Below, piece by piece: positions 22,662 to 22,717 of a DNA stretch of 22,717 nucleotides. Positions within the stretch are counted from its first letter, which is position 1. Each line of letters starts with the position of its first letter. This stretch comes from JAWLCA01 sp050485905 (GTDB lineage: Bacteria > Pseudomonadota > Alphaproteobacteria > Rhodobacterales > Rhodobacteraceae): positions 1 to 22,717 of the forward strand of contig JBJHCH010000054.1 of the NCBI GenBank assembly GCA_050485905.1, read 5' to 3'. The position numbers and the translations under genes were made by a program. The notes below the pieces were generated by a model. The model was not told the origin of the DNA. It searched no databases and was given only the letters and a program-made list of their open reading frames with translations.

Positions 22662-22717
22662 TCAGGGTTTTTCCAGTGGCTCCGGCGACTGCGGCGCGGG
22701 ATCGACCGGCAGGGCGG
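22662..22717 (-). CDS. C-terminal tail of an unidentified gene (rest outside window)
   Basis: On the minus strand the frame ending in TGA at 22662-22664 reads ALPVDPAPQSPEPLEKP, a Pro- and acid-rich tail such as many bacterial proteins carry. It would be the gene upstream of map on the same strand, with a 39-bp gap. Eighteen residues are too few to identify it, and coding is inferred only from gene spacing and composition. Confidence 0.35.
   Translation of the reverse strand, partial: ALPVDPAPQSPEPLEKP

Noticed and set aside
1..22717. CRISPR arrays, tRNA or rRNA genes, riboswitches and prophage genes
   Set aside because: No regularly spaced repeats, cloverleaf-forming segments, rRNA-like blocks or phage protein motifs were seen anywhere in the window; riboswitches were looked for only by eye.

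Overview
The window is high-GC chromosomal DNA, probably from an alphaproteobacterium of the Rhodobacteraceae (Paracoccus/Rhodobacter-like). This is inferred from base composition, the character of the proteins (GltB/GltD, QueG, MtgA, class III aminotransferase with a GntR regulator) and GC-rich fold-back repeats between genes. No taxonomic search was possible. There is no rRNA, tRNA, CRISPR array, recognisable insertion sequence or phage gene, and most of the window is core metabolism and envelope housekeeping.

Layout. (1) 1-460: the 3' end of a branched-chain aminotransferase gene (ilvE), plus strand, followed by a GC-rich fold-back. (2) 461-1514: a short accessory-looking stretch with one low-GC orphan gene for a four-helix membrane protein. 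(3) 1515-2719, minus: a 63-residue charged orphan protein with a strong ribosome binding site and a good terminator, and an EamA-type exporter. (4) 3012-7686, minus: five genes reading gntR regulator, class III aminotransferase, mtgA, glutathione transferase and queG. A promoter and palindromic operator candidate lie between the regulator and the aminotransferase. (5) 7809-11509, plus: an endonuclease/exonuclease/phosphatase-fold protein overlapping a cardiolipin-synthase-like phospholipase D gene, then UDP-glucose 6-dehydrogenase. (6) 11595-17991, minus: gltD, a GFA-family zinc protein gene and gltB, joined by two 4-base ATGA overlaps. (7) 18203-19901, plus: uppP and a homocysteine S-methyltransferase gene, divergent from gltD across 211 bp that carry a repeated TATGACCTA motif. 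(8) 19902-20270: a structured intergenic region. (9) 20271-22622, minus: map (methionine aminopeptidase) and an alpha/beta hydrolase fused to a polytopic membrane domain, preceded by the tail of another gene at the window edge.

How the genes fit together. Nitrogen and amino-acid metabolism is represented by ilvE, the regulated aminotransferase, GOGAT and the homocysteine methyltransferase. The cell envelope is represented by mtgA, the cardiolipin-synthase-like enzyme, ugd and uppP. Translation and protein maturation are represented by queG and map.

The most unusual signals are not proteins. One is a pair of related 48-base elements built round a perfect 16-base palindrome with an ACGCGT centre; they lie 6 to 10 bases past the stop codons of two unrelated genes 17 kb apart, in the same orientation relative to those genes. 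Others are the GFA gene locked inside the glutamate synthase operon, the hydrolase frame that continues directly from the map stop codon with no ordinary start codon before its membrane anchor, and a 19-residue insertion in Map. I see no clear sign of a wholly new multi-gene system.
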